Below, piece after piece: positions 24,818 to 33,775 of a stretch of DNA of 60,264 nucleotides. Where the stretch lies: assembly GCA_036510575.1 (NCBI GenBank), contig DATCDR010000016.1:1-60264 (forward strand), written 5' to 3'. How positions within the stretch are numbered: position 1 is the stretch's first letter; each line of letters opens with the position of its first letter. This stretch comes from DATCDR01 sp036510575 (GTDB taxonomy: Bacteria; Actinomycetota; Acidimicrobiia; Acidimicrobiales; Bog-793). Made by a program: the position numbers and the translations under genes. The notes under the pieces were generated by a model. That model made no database searches. It was not told the DNA's origin and saw nothing but the letters and a program-made list of their open reading frames with translations.

Positions 24818-25675
24818 ATGCCACGCAACCCGACCCCGACGCTTCGCTCCGCGGTGCGCCTTACCGGAACCGCCGCGCTCCTTGCCTCAGGTGGTATCCA
24901 CCTCGACCTCTACATCACCGGGTACCACGCGATCCCGACGATCGGACCTCTATTCCTCGTACAGACGATCTCGGCGCTCGCCCTCGGCCTCGTGCTCGCG
25001 ATCCGTTCAGACGAGATCCTCTCGCTGGGAGGCGCCCTGCTCGCAATCGGCACGCTCGGCGGCTACGTGGTCAGCCGCGCGGTCGGCATGTTCGGCTTTC
25101 ATGAGGTTGCAACGACCGCCGGGCTATCCGCAGGGCTGCTCGACACGCTGGCGTTTTGCGCCCTCGGTTTCTTCGCCACCGCAGGTGCGCCATCGCTCGA
25201 CGCTCCCGAGACGCAGACTCGCACGAGCCGTGACGAGCTCCGCCTCCGCGTCGAGACCCTCACTGCGACAGGTACCGCGCACGTGGCACTCATCGTCCTC
25301 GGGCTCGCCGCGCTGGTACTCACACTCGTGGACGGCTTGGGAGCAAGCACGAGCTCTCCGACGTCGACCACCGCCGCCGCGTCGACAAGCCCGGCGGCCG
25401 GCGGGGCCTCGTTGACAATCACTATCAACAACTTCGCCTTTTCGCCTGCGCACGTCACCGTCACGCCTGGCGAGCGGATCGTGGTGCACAACGAGGATCC
25501 GGTGGCGCACACGCTCACTGCTATCCCTGGCAGCACGCCGTTTGGAAAGTTCGACACCGGCAACGTCGGATCCGGCCAGACGAAGTCGGTGACGGCGCCA
25601 AGTACCGCTGGCACCTACCAGTACTACTGCGCGATTCACAACTTCATGACCGGGTCGATCACGGTGAAGACCTGA
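24818..25675 (+). CDS. Membrane-anchored type 1 copper (cupredoxin) protein
   Basis: The first 180 residues form about four to five transmembrane helices. A Ser/Thr/Ala-rich linker leads into a cupredoxin domain of about 85 residues. The copper ligands are visible: His231 in 'VAHTLTAIP' and Cys271, His274 and Met277 in 'YYCAIHNFM'. It should carry single electrons on the outer face of the membrane, or bind copper. It starts a plus-strand group with two ferritin-like proteins. The fusion of several helices to a cupredoxin is unusual compared with plain secreted plastocyanins. Confidence 0.88.
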   Translation: MPRNPTPTLRSAVRLTGTAALLASGGIHLDLYITGYHAIPTIGPLFLVQTISALALGLVLAIRSDEILSLGGALLAIGTLGGYVVSRAVGMFGFHEVATTAGLSAGLLDTLAFCALGFFATAGAPSLDAPETQTRTSRDELRLRVETLTATGTAHVALIVLGLAALVLTLVDGLGASTSSPTSTTAAASTSPAAGGASLTITINNFAFSPAHVTVTPGERIVVHNEDPVAHTLTAIPGSTPFGKFDTGNVGSGQTKSVTAPSTAGTYQYYCAIHNFMTGSITVKT

Positions 25676-25747
25676 TCAGACCGATCGCGTCGCAGCCCCC
25701 AACCCCCACCGGACCACTACCTCACCCGCCTATAAAAGGAGCATCAG

Positions 25748-26596
25748 ATGTACCTTGACGAAAATGAGCTGAGAGAGCTCATTGAAGAGTCCGAAGACAT
25801 CCATTCGGACGCGATGCAAAAGAGCGGTCTGCTGTTCGACGATTTCGTCGACCTCGGGCTCGAACATCGTGCACACGGCGAGATCGACCCAGATGAAGGT
25901 CGGGAGTTCGCGACCGCCCAGGGCGACGCTCTCCGACACGGTTTGGTGGGCGTTGGCGCCACCGCCGGAATTGGCGCGGCGTTGCTGGCGTTGAGCGCCT
26001 CAGCGGCAGGCGCAGCGACGGCGAGCGACGTGCAGATCCTCCAGACCAATCAGTCCATAGAGAATCTCGCCATCGCCACGTACACGATCGCCTTGACGCT
26101 GCCCTTCATCGGCGGCGCATCGGCGAACGGTGTGGTGAAGGCTTTCGCCATGACGACCCTTGGTCAGCACAAGCAGCACGCGGCCGCATTCAGTTCGGCG
26201 ATCAAGCGACTCGGCGGCAAGGTGCAGTCCCAGCCCGACCCGGTTCTGCTGAACGTGGTCGACAAGGCCAAGCCGACGCTCACGAGCGCCGCGGCAGTCG
26301 TCGCACTTGCCCTCGAACTCGAAGACGGTGCGGCACAGACCTACGTCGCGACCACTGGCGTCCTAAAGAACAGCAACGCCCGTCAGGTCACCGCCAGCAT
26401 CATGGGTGTAGAGGCGCAGCACGTCGCGACCTTGCGCGCGGTCCAGGCGTTGCTCGGCGCGAAGGATGCCTCGCTCATCGCCCTTCCACCAACACCGCTC
26501 ACGTCGCTGCCAGCAGCAGCAGGCAGCGTCGGCTTCCCCAACGCCTTTTACCCAACCTCGGGCGCCCGCCCAGAAACTGAAGGAGCGGTTCGATGA
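25748..26596 (+). CDS. Ferritin-like domain protein A (Ferritin_2 type)
   Basis: The 282 residues have an acidic N-terminus of 60 residues, a hydrophobic Ala/Gly-rich segment (about 64-91) and a four-helix ferritin-like domain. Likely metal ligands are Glu105 ('SIENLAIATY'), His141/His144 ('GQHKQHAAAF'), Glu190/Glu192 and the ExxH pair Glu222/His225 ('VEAQHVATL'). The segment before the hydrophobic stretch lacks a twin-arginine pair, so it may be a membrane anchor. AAAGGAG precedes the ATG. It overlaps the next gene by four bases; the two are paralogues. Metal and substrate are unknown. Confidence 0.85.
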   Translation: MYLDENELRELIEESEDIHSDAMQKSGLLFDDFVDLGLEHRAHGEIDPDEGREFATAQGDALRHGLVGVGATAGIGAALLALSASAAGAATASDVQILQTNQSIENLAIATYTIALTLPFIGGASANGVVKAFAMTTLGQHKQHAAAFSSAIKRLGGKVQSQPDPVLLNVVDKAKPTLTSAAAVVALALELEDGAAQTYVATTGVLKNSNARQVTASIMGVEAQHVATLRAVQALLGAKDASLIALPPTPLTSLPAAAGSVGFPNAFYPTSGARPETEGAVR

Positions 26597-27423
26597 AAAG
26601 AACACATAAAAGCAACGAGACAATCCCGGTGAGTGAAGCCGAGATCGTCGCGATGACGTCCGACCTGCAAGACGCCCATCGAGACACGCTGCCAGCACTT
26701 CAGTCCTCGATCGACGCCTGGACCCGTTCGCCAAGCGACGACGCGGAACGCCTGAGTGGATTCTCCAGGCGGAGCTTTCTCACTCGCTCAGGACTACTCG
26801 CCGCTGGTGGGTTGCTAGTCGCTTCGGGTGGCGCTGCTGCGGCCTCGACGATTCCACGCCTCGCGGGCCCGAGATCAGTTCGTCCCGCGGCATTTGCCGC
26901 AGCCACTGCGCCGCTCGATGTCAGGGTCGCCGCGCTTGCGGCGAGTCTCGAGAACCTCGCGGTGTCGACCTACGCCTCCGCGCTCAGCGCCGCAACGGCC
27001 GGCAAGCTCGGCAAGGTGCCAAACGCCGTCGCCACCTTCGTCAAGACGGCGATGGCACAGCACAAGGACCACGCAGCGGCCTGGAATGCGGTCGTGTCGT
27101 CTGGTGGGTACAAGCCCATCACGGCTCCGAACGCAGCGATTGCGGTCACGGTCAACGCCGCTTTCGCCAAGGTGACCGACATAGCCGGTGTCGCGAAGCT
27201 GGCCCTCGTGCTCGAAGACGCTGCTGCTGCGACCTACCTCGAAGCAGTTGGCGTATTGAGCGGAGCACAAGCGATTGAGACCGCAGCGACGATTCAACCC
27301 GTCGAGATGCAACACGCGGCAATTCTCAACTTCGTGCTCGGGCAGTACCCGGTGCCCGTGGCGTTCGCGACCACCGCGGGTGCGGCAACACTCATGGACG
27401 CACCGGCAGTAGCCAAGCGCTAA
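26593..27423 (+). CDS. Ferritin-like domain protein B with Tat signal
   Basis: The 276 residues include a twin-arginine signal 'GFSRRSFLTRSG' (Arg59-Arg60) followed by 'LLAAGGLLVASGGAAAA', then a ferritin-like domain with Glu120, His157/His160 ('AQHKDHAAAW'), Glu208 and Glu238/His241 ('VEMQHAAIL'). The ligand spacing matches protein A. Tat export implies folding and metal loading inside the cell before secretion. The long stretch of 58 residues before the twin arginines is unusual. Its start overlaps the stop of protein A, and a strong hairpin follows the stop codon. Confidence 0.88.
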   Translation: MKRTHKSNETIPVSEAEIVAMTSDLQDAHRDTLPALQSSIDAWTRSPSDDAERLSGFSRRSFLTRSGLLAAGGLLVASGGAAAASTIPRLAGPRSVRPAAFAAATAPLDVRVAALAASLENLAVSTYASALSAATAGKLGKVPNAVATFVKTAMAQHKDHAAAWNAVVSSGGYKPITAPNAAIAVTVNAAFAKVTDIAGVAKLALVLEDAAAATYLEAVGVLSGAQAIETAATIQPVEMQHAAILNFVLGQYPVPVAFATTAGAATLMDAPAVAKR

Positions 27424-27427
27424 TCGT

Positions 27428-27464
27428 CACCCCCCTCTCGGTACGCACGATCGAGAGGGGGGTG
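27428..27464 (+). terminator. Strong hairpin after the ferritin-like gene pair
   Basis: CACCCCCCTCTCG pairs perfectly with CGAGAGGGGGGTG across an 11-base loop, four bases after the stop codon. There is no T-run, so it may be a terminator, an attenuator or an RNA-stabilising element for the cluster. The GTG at 27462 that would extend the next gene lies inside the stem. Confidence 0.65.
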
Positions 27465-27506
27465 GCAGCACTCGTCGAAACCATCACCTCGAAGAGAGCA
27501 AGTCAG

Positions 27507-28532
27507 ATGCATCACTTGAGCGACGCTCCGAGGAGTATTGACAAATCCCGAGAGCCTTTGCGGTGGCGCCGACGGCAGCCAGTTCCGCTGACCGCCGCGC
27601 TCTCGATCGGGCTCGGCGTCATCTGGATCATCGACGGAGCTCTGCAACTCCAGCCGGCGCAGTTCGGGTCGGGGTTCGCGGTTGGGATCGAGATGCACGC
27701 GATGGCCCAGCCGAGCGCTGTAGCGCATCTCGAGCTCGCCTTCGGTCGCCTCACGAGCTCGGCAGTAGCACCGTCGACGGTGCTGATAGCAACAGTCCAG
27801 CTCCTAATCGGTGCGACGCTGCTCCGCAGAAGAACTCGCTTCCTCGGCCTGGCCGCGTCGATTCCGTGGGCACTCGCCGTCTGGGCAGTAGGCGAGGGCT
27901 TTGGTGGCATCGCAACCGGCTATGCGATGTTGCCGACCGGCGCGCCAGGAGCGGCACTCGCCTACGCGCTGCTCGCGACGCTGCTCGTGCTCGATCTGCG
28001 ATCGGGCAACGACGCGCTCCGGAGGCGAAACTTCCGATGCACATGGACCGCGATGTGGGTACTCGCCGCGGGGCTTCAGCTCGGCTCCCGCGTACCGCTC
28101 GCGCTCTTGTTTCGCGCCAACTTCAATGAGACCGCTGGTGGCGAACCGGGTGCGCTATCCGGCCTCGACCATCACCTCGCCGAGATTACGAGTGCCCATG
28201 CCGTAGCGACCACCGTTGTGCTTGCCTTCGTCGAACTTCTTCTCGCGTTCGCGCCATGGCTCGGCCACGAGCGATTGACGATGGTCACGACCCTTGGCGT
28301 GCTGTCCATTTTCTGGGTCGGTGGCGAAAATCTCGGTGGAGTCTTGACCTGGTCTGCAAGCGATGTCGGAATCATGCCGCTTTTGGCCCTTACCGCGCTC
28401 GGCAGCTTCGACGTGCCGATCCCGTCGGGCGCTTATCAGAGCCTTGCTGAACGCCCGACCCTTCGCCGAGCCACCACAAGGTTGGCGCCGCGACCAGGCA
28501 GCCACAGCACTGCGGCGCTTGTCGAGCAGTAG
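27507..28532 (+). CDS. Internally duplicated multi-pass membrane protein, unknown function
   Basis: The 341 residues form about eight transmembrane helices in two similar halves. Half one holds 'LSIGLGVIWIIDGALQLQP' and 'WAVGEGFGGIATGY'; half two holds 'WVLAAGLQLGSRV' and 'WVGGENLGGVLTW'. The repeated GExxGG signature with a preceding Trp suggests a duplicated four-helix unit. I took the ATG at 27507 because an upstream GTG lies in the hairpin. No known family is recognised. It sits between two ferritin-like genes and may be their membrane partner. Confidence 0.72.
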   Translation: MHHLSDAPRSIDKSREPLRWRRRQPVPLTAALSIGLGVIWIIDGALQLQPAQFGSGFAVGIEMHAMAQPSAVAHLELAFGRLTSSAVAPSTVLIATVQLLIGATLLRRRTRFLGLAASIPWALAVWAVGEGFGGIATGYAMLPTGAPGAALAYALLATLLVLDLRSGNDALRRRNFRCTWTAMWVLAAGLQLGSRVPLALLFRANFNETAGGEPGALSGLDHHLAEITSAHAVATTVVLAFVELLLAFAPWLGHERLTMVTTLGVLSIFWVGGENLGGVLTWSASDVGIMPLLALTALGSFDVPIPSGAYQSLAERPTLRRATTRLAPRPGSHSTAALVEQ

Positions 28533-28588
28533 CCGTCTTCGATGCGCGAGCTGACGTCCAAGCGCTCGGTCAGCTTCGAATAAGCAGT

Positions 28589-29383
28589 GTGCCCATCACC
28601 ACGACTAGAGAACGGGTAACTCGACGTAGCGAGGCGCTCGACCTCTCCGGGATCGACTTCAACGAGTTCACGAGAGAACCACTCGATGAGGCGACCCTTC
28701 GCTGCATCAGGTACATGCACGATGTTGAGCATCACACGGTCTGTTACCTGCGCGACCTGCTGGTAACGCCCCTCCACAAAGATCCGACAGTGACGACGTT
28801 CCTTGCGATCTGGGCCTACGAGGAGCACTGGCACGGCGAAGCACTGGGCGAGGTTCTAAAAGCCCATGGGGAACCCGCCAACGACGAGCGTGTCACAGCA
28901 CTTCGCGGCTCCCTCAGTTGCTTCGACCGCTTCCGGCCGGGCCTATCCCAACTAGGAACCTCGATCATCCCGGGCAGCACCGCGGTACCTCTCGCGTGGG
29001 GGGCCGTTAACGAGTGGACGACCCAGGCCGCCTACGCCCGCCTCGGCGAGCTCGCGCACCACTCGACCCTGACGGAACTTCTCCGACGGATCATGCGCCA
29101 AGAAGGCCGTCACATCGATTTCTACAGCCATGAGGCAGCGCTGCGCCTCAGCCAACACCGGCTCGCGCGACGAACCACACGCTTCATGCTGCGCCGATTC
29201 TGGGCTCCCGTCGGATCCGGCGTCATGCCGGCTCGAGAGGTGAGCTTTTTGACCCGGCACCTCTTCACCGGCGAGGCGGGACGCGCCTCACTTTCTCGCA
29301 TCGACCGACAGATCGATCGACTTCCAGGACTTGCTGGCTTGAATCTCGCTACCCGAGCCATGCGGGGCCGCGGGGCTTCTTAG
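28589..29383 (+). CDS. Diiron ferritin-like/acyl-ACP desaturase-like protein
   Basis: The 264-residue protein is helical with carboxylate and His ligands in the diiron pattern: Glu47/His48-49 ('DVEHHTVCYL'), Glu78-Glu79-His80 ('YEEHWHGEAL'), 'NEWTTQAAY' and 'QEGRHIDFYSHEA'. This arrangement is shared by acyl-ACP desaturases and related ferritin-like oxygenases. The start is a GTG at 28589 with a weak ribosome binding site. It could oxidise a lipid or another substrate; iron storage is less likely for this length. Confidence 0.72.
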   Translation: MPITTTRERVTRRSEALDLSGIDFNEFTREPLDEATLRCIRYMHDVEHHTVCYLRDLLVTPLHKDPTVTTFLAIWAYEEHWHGEALGEVLKAHGEPANDERVTALRGSLSCFDRFRPGLSQLGTSIIPGSTAVPLAWGAVNEWTTQAAYARLGELAHHSTLTELLRRIMRQEGRHIDFYSHEAALRLSQHRLARRTTRFMLRRFWAPVGSGVMPAREVSFLTRHLFTGEAGRASLSRIDRQIDRLPGLAGLNLATRAMRGRGAS

Positions 29384-29430
29384 CAGGGAGCCTCATTCGG
29401 CGCCAAAGAGCCGCCCAGTGATTCGAGGAG

Positions 29431-29991
29431 CTAGCTGGCGCCGCGAATGCCCTGACCAGGCCGTGGACCGTCGCCGAGTGCGATGACGATGAGAATCTCG
29501 TCTGGGTGTGGCGCGTCCGTGACGCGAACCTCCCAGCTGAAAAGACCGGTCAGGTCGGTGCCAGCAGGCTCGGCAGTGTCGTTCCCATTCCGCAGCGCGA
29601 GATCGAAGCTCGATCCGGCAGGCGCACGCTTTTCCACCGATGGGATAAGAACGCTGAGCCCGCTGGCGGCCCGAAGCTCTCGACCGAGCGGCCCCCCGTG
29701 GATGATCTGCGAGCCGTGCTCAATCTCGCCGTCGAGGCCGACGATTGCACCTTTGCCGTAAAGCCGTGGCGTCCGATCGAGCGCCTCTACCGCGGCAGCC
29801 GAAAGTTGCTTGCCGAGGGTCTCGCCGAAGGTCGTCTTCAACAGCGTTAGGTCTTCTTGGAAAATGCCGGCGTAGGGGTTCTTCACGACCGCGCACGCTG
29901 CCACAAGGCGCAGCGGCCGGGGCAGCTCGCGTCCGAGCTCCACGAAGATGTCCTCGACCACCGTCACCGTCTTGCGGATCTCTAGCTCCAT
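29431..29991 (-). CDS. DUF1185 'amino acid synthesis' family protein
   Basis: The 186 residues match the whole AA_synth (DUF1185) family: 'LRLVAACAVVKNPYAGIFQEDL', 'GKGAIVGLDGEIEHGSQIIH' and 'IVIALGDGPRPG'. Despite the family name, its reaction is not established. The ATG at 29991 follows GGAGGGGGAT; the 47 upstream in-frame residues are not part of the family. It converges with the plus-strand diiron gene. Confidence 0.88.
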   Translation of the reverse strand: MELEIRKTVTVVEDIFVELGRELPRPLRLVAACAVVKNPYAGIFQEDLTLLKTTFGETLGKQLSAAAVEALDRTPRLYGKGAIVGLDGEIEHGSQIIHGGPLGRELRAASGLSVLIPSVEKRAPAGSSFDLALRNGNDTAEPAGTDLTGLFSWEVRVTDAPHPDEILIVIALGDGPRPGQGIRGAS

Positions 29992-30157
29992 ATCCCCCTC
30001 CAGATTAGTTTTCACGAACTTATCCCGTCGAGGAGAGCAACAACGAACTCGCCTCGAGCCCGCCCGAGCAACAGCACGATCGTGCGGAACTGCTCTCGAG
30101 CGAGGATCGAAAAAAATTCTCGCTTGCGGCATCGGGCAGCCTCTACCCTGATCGTCG

Positions 30158-31312
30158 GTGACTTTGCATCCACGCCCTCATTCCCGTCGACGGGCCCCTT
30201 CGCCTAGCGTGATCATGCGACGACGGATCGTCGTTGGCGGCGGACTGCTCGTAGTGCTGTGCCTCATCGGTTACGCGATCTCGACCGCATTTGGCGGCAC
30301 GACTCCTCCTCGGGCCACGACACCTCCCACAACGACGGTGACGACTCCCCCCGTGAATGAAGTTGAGGTAGGCGTGCGCACCTTCTCCTATACCGATCTG
30401 ACGCGGAAGACCTACGACTACACGACCGGAAAGACACTTCCCAGTCGAACCGTCGGCGTGGAGCTCGAATACCCGACCTACCACGGCTCAGCAGGTACCG
30501 AGACACCTGACGTGTCGATCGTAAGCAAGAAGAGCTACCCGCTCATCGTCTTCGCGTCGGGATACCGGCTCCGGCCAAAGAATTACTCGACGTTGCTCGA
30601 CAGCTGGGTGAAGGCAGGATTTCTCGTCGCTGCTCTCGAGTTTCCCGACACCACCTACCCGGCGACCGAGCCGGCGTACCACGCGCAACTCCCACACGGA
30701 AGCCCGGAGTCCGATTTGTACAACGAGCCAGCTGATGTTGCGTTCGCGATCAAAAACCTGATGGCGGCTTCCACCACGAAAAGCAGCTGGTTGGACGGCC
30801 TGATCAACAAGAACGCCATTGTTCTCGCCGGCCACTCCGACGGCGGCGACGTCGTAGCGGCGCTCGCCTATGACTCAGCGGCCCAAGTCGCTGGCGTGAG
30901 CGTCCGCGGCGTCGCGGTGCTCTCGGGCGCTGAGTTCGCGATCGCGAACCAGGTCTACTCCCAGCCAAGTGGTCCAGCCGTGCCCCTGCTCGTCGTTCAG
31001 AGCACGACCGACGTCTGCAATGCACCCTCGTCGGCTGTACAGCTCTACAACTCGATCGCTGCCCCGAAGTACTACCTCAACCTCGACAATGCCACGCACC
31101 TCGGCCCGTACAACGGCGCGCAACCACGGGTATCAGCCATCGTCGAGCAGACGACGACGGCCTTCTTCCAAGGCGCGATCGGACCATCTGCTATCTCCAC
31201 CCAGGCGCTTAGTGCGCCAGCGACGGTGGCCGGCGTATCGTCGTTGACGACTGCGAGTTCGCTCGCCCCGATCGCGACGCCTTCAGGCTCGCCGTCCTGC
31301 CCAGTCGACTGA
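30158..31312 (+). CDS. Secreted or anchored alpha/beta hydrolase
   Basis: The 384 residues have an N-terminal hydrophobic anchor ('IVVGGGLLVVLCLIGYAIS') and a Thr/Pro linker, then an alpha/beta-hydrolase fold. The nucleophile elbow is 'GHSDGGDVVAAL'. Family resemblance is to chlorophyllase/PAF-acetylhydrolase-type esterases. Cys residues in 'TTDVCNAP' and near the C-terminus may form disulfides. The GTG at 30158 is uncertain; ATG 30215 gives a shorter signal region. Substrate unknown. Confidence 0.8.
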   Translation: MTLHPRPHSRRRAPSPSVIMRRRIVVGGGLLVVLCLIGYAISTAFGGTTPPRATTPPTTTVTTPPVNEVEVGVRTFSYTDLTRKTYDYTTGKTLPSRTVGVELEYPTYHGSAGTETPDVSIVSKKSYPLIVFASGYRLRPKNYSTLLDSWVKAGFLVAALEFPDTTYPATEPAYHAQLPHGSPESDLYNEPADVAFAIKNLMAASTTKSSWLDGLINKNAIVLAGHSDGGDVVAALAYDSAAQVAGVSVRGVAVLSGAEFAIANQVYSQPSGPAVPLLVVQSTTDVCNAPSSAVQLYNSIAAPKYYLNLDNATHLGPYNGAQPRVSAIVEQTTTAFFQGAIGPSAISTQALSAPATVAGVSSLTTASSLAPIATPSGSPSCPVD

Positions 31313-31429
31313 CTCCCCCGCTCGCGCGCCGGAGCCCTGCGTTTGCTTTGAGCCGTCCGCGCTCGCGAGCACCACACGGCAGAGCGACGACCGGCAACTC
31401 ACCAAGTGATGGACCGACGTCGCGTGGCC

Positions 31430-32062
31430 TTATCCTCGGGTGCTCCCGCGTAGCGCCAGGCGAGCGGCAAGGGCGAACGGTATCGCGGCCACTACGAGGA
31501 CCGTCAGCCGTAGCCAAAGTGGCGTACCTGACGTCGCGAAGAGTGCCCGGTGGAGGTTCGAAATCGGTGCAGTCGGAAGCGGGCTGCGACTTCGAACCAG
31601 CCTCGGAAGGAACACCGTCGCGATCAGGGAAGCAAGGGCCGCAAGTGGTGTGACCACGAACGGCCCAGTCACCGCTACGACGAGTGCGGCACCGAGGAGG
31701 GCCAACAGCGCGACGCCGACCGCGGTGCCGCCTGGAAGATAAAAGAAGGAGGCAACACCAAGCGCGGCCAGCAAGACCCCGATCACCTCTCGCAAACGGA
31801 GCGTCGTCCGCGCTGCGACGATGAGAAGAAGAGCCGTGACGCCTGGGACGAGGATCGCCAGTATCGAGACGAGCCCTTCGACGACGCGCTGTGGTGCTCC
31901 GTGCTTGGCGGCGTCGTGGATGAGCGTCAACCCACCCGTGTCGACGACCCGTAACGCGGTGTCGCAGAGCGAGGTTGCGGCCCCCTCGAAGTAGGCCAGC
32001 TTCCCGATTCCGATCGCGACGCCAGCTACTACTCCGAGTATCAGCCAGATCCTGCCCTTCAT
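31430..32062 (-). CDS. Integral membrane protein, unknown function
   Basis: The 210-residue product has five to six predicted helices, the first at residues 5-24, with an Arg-rich C-terminal loop. No family is recognised. The codon use is like that of its neighbours and its stop faces the hydrolase gene. It may be a transport or stress-related membrane protein, but nothing in the context decides. Confidence 0.6.
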   Translation of the reverse strand: MKGRIWLILGVVAGVAIGIGKLAYFEGAATSLCDTALRVVDTGGLTLIHDAAKHGAPQRVVEGLVSILAILVPGVTALLLIVAARTTLRLREVIGVLLAALGVASFFYLPGGTAVGVALLALLGAALVVAVTGPFVVTPLAALASLIATVFLPRLVRSRSPLPTAPISNLHRALFATSGTPLWLRLTVLVVAAIPFALAARLALRGSTRG

Positions 32063-32506
32063 CGGTCGATCCCGGTCATGGCGACTACCTCTTCCCGAGA
32101 ACCGTCCAGAACATTCCTCGCTGCCACGATTATCTCCCGCACCACCACCGATCGCGCTGACCGTGAGCTAACGAGAACTTTTACTGATGCGCCCCAGCGA
32201 TGCACCGAGCAAGCCGATCGGGAGTAGGTGTCACAAGTCCGAGTCCCAATCGCCTCGACCTTTTCGGCACCGGCTGAGAACTTCGTCGGTCATATCCATG
32301 GCCAAGGTAACTCCGGGCATGAGTCGCCGGCAGCGTCGGTCGGTCAACGCCGCTTCGGAAAGCACGACCGCATTCGATGGGCTGTTTCACCACATTCGAC
32401 AAGCACGCGCATTCGAGATCGGGACCTTCGCCCCTAGTAGCAGGCCCTGCCCACCGTCATGATGCAGGTAGTTCGTAGACATCGACGCTGAGGAAAGGAA
32501 TACATC
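32063..32506. other. Intergenic stretch upstream of the DoxX-like gene
   Basis: About 440 bases between divergent genes. Short plus-strand frames here are Arg- and Ser-rich and lack ribosome binding sites. I see no repeat or defined promoter. Confidence 0.5.
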
Positions 32507-33094
32507 ATGAACAACCCGATCGCACTGCTCGCGAATCCATCGGAGCGAAAGGTGCCGGCTGCCTTTGAATGGCTGACGCACTCAAGAGTTGCCGGAATCG
32601 GCTGGACCGCGATGCGGATCTGGCTAGGAGTCATGTGGATTCAAGCTGGAGTGGCGAAGATCTGGGGCGCCGAGAACCCAGCGTTCCTTCATAACAACGG
32701 CGCCGGCGTGGCTGGCTTTGCGGCTCACGGAGCGCCTGCCTATACGTGGTGGGGAAGCTTCCTTCACAGCTTCGTCGTGCCGAACTCGGGGTGGATCGGA
32801 CTGCTGGTCGCCTTTGCAGAGTTCGCCATTGGCGTCGGTCTCGTACTGGGCCTGTTCACCAGGATCGCCGCGCTTGGCAGTCTGGCCTTGCTCTTTACCT
32901 ACGTGATGTCCGGCACCGCGAGCGTCTGTGCGTTCTATGCGCTCTTCGCGCTTGTGATCCTTGCAACATGGAGGTCGTCGAGCTTGTTCGGTATCGACGG
33001 CTTCATCGCCGGCTACCGCCAACGCCGCTACGGCAGTCATTCGACTGGACACGTGCTGAACACCGTCGAGCCCGAAATCGCACTGGTGGCCTAG
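32507..33094 (+). CDS. DoxX-family membrane protein
   Basis: The 195 residues contain four transmembrane helices and the DoxX/DoxD signature 'WTAMRIWLGVMWIQAGVAKIWG' followed by 'FAEFAIGVGLVLGLFTRIAALG'. DoxD is the large subunit of thiosulfate:quinone oxidoreductase in acidophilic archaea; bacterial DoxX-like proteins have mostly unknown roles, often linked to redox stress. 'GAGGAAAGG' precedes the ATG. Confidence 0.85.
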   Translation: MNNPIALLANPSERKVPAAFEWLTHSRVAGIGWTAMRIWLGVMWIQAGVAKIWGAENPAFLHNNGAGVAGFAAHGAPAYTWWGSFLHSFVVPNSGWIGLLVAFAEFAIGVGLVLGLFTRIAALGSLALLFTYVMSGTASVCAFYALFALVILATWRSSSLFGIDGFIAGYRQRRYGSHSTGHVLNTVEPEIALVA

Positions 33095-33308
33095 CAAGTG
33101 GGACCTCGCCCCAGGGCGAGCGAAACAGACCGGTATCGCCTGCATCTCTTAGGCGGCACTGGTGCATCACGGCCGCGTTCTCATTCTCCTAAGTGCAGAC
33201 CGAGCCCGACACGATCTCTCCGACAGCATGGCCCAAAGGTCACCGCTGGCGCCTAGAAGATGTCACTCAACCGGCCAATTCGCCCGCTACCGCAGTGGAG
33301 GTGCTCAC

Positions 33309-33683
33309 GTGATTAACACAGCTCGAATCAAGCCACTCCGGGCACTAACGGAGTTGGAGTGCCTCAGACTTCTGGCCACGAGCAACGTTGGACGACTGGC
33401 GATTACACAAGATGCGCTTCCAGCCCTCGTCCCCGTTCAAGTTCGACTCGAAGCCAACCATCTCCTGATCACGTCACTGCTCGGATCCGCCGTGCCACTC
33501 CACAAGCAGGGCGTCGTTACCTTAGAGACCGGCAACCTCGGCGAAGGAGTCGGTCGCGAGTGGTCGGTCGAGGTATGCGGCATGCTCCGAAGAGAGATCC
33601 CGTCGACGCTCGGCGCCGACGAGGCTGGCCTCGACGACGGCTTTCAGCTGTCGACAAGGAAGATCCGCGGATGGTCCCGGTGA
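33309..33683 (+). CDS. Pyridoxamine 5'-phosphate oxidase-like split-barrel protein
   Basis: The 124 residues match the flavin-binding split barrel of PNPOx-like proteins: 'LTELECLRLLATSNVGRLAITQDALPALVPVQVRL' is the usual opening. I chose the GTG at 33309 because GGAGGTG lies five bases upstream; the open frame extends back to 33162 without support. Members bind FMN, F420 or heme. Role unknown. Confidence 0.82.
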   Translation: MINTARIKPLRALTELECLRLLATSNVGRLAITQDALPALVPVQVRLEANHLLITSLLGSAVPLHKQGVVTLETGNLGEGVGREWSVEVCGMLRREIPSTLGADEAGLDDGFQLSTRKIRGWSR

Positions 33684-33775
33684 CGACCACCAGGTCTGCG
33701 ATCTCGTGGGAGGGCTTCCCGCCGAGAAGATCCGCGCCGCCAGTCACAGCGACCGCGCCGACGGCGTCCGCTGGC

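Noticed and set aside
24634..24828. 64-codon minus-strand frame between tatC and the cupredoxin gene
   Set aside because: No ribosome binding site and no recognisable family; it also runs over the cupredoxin start.
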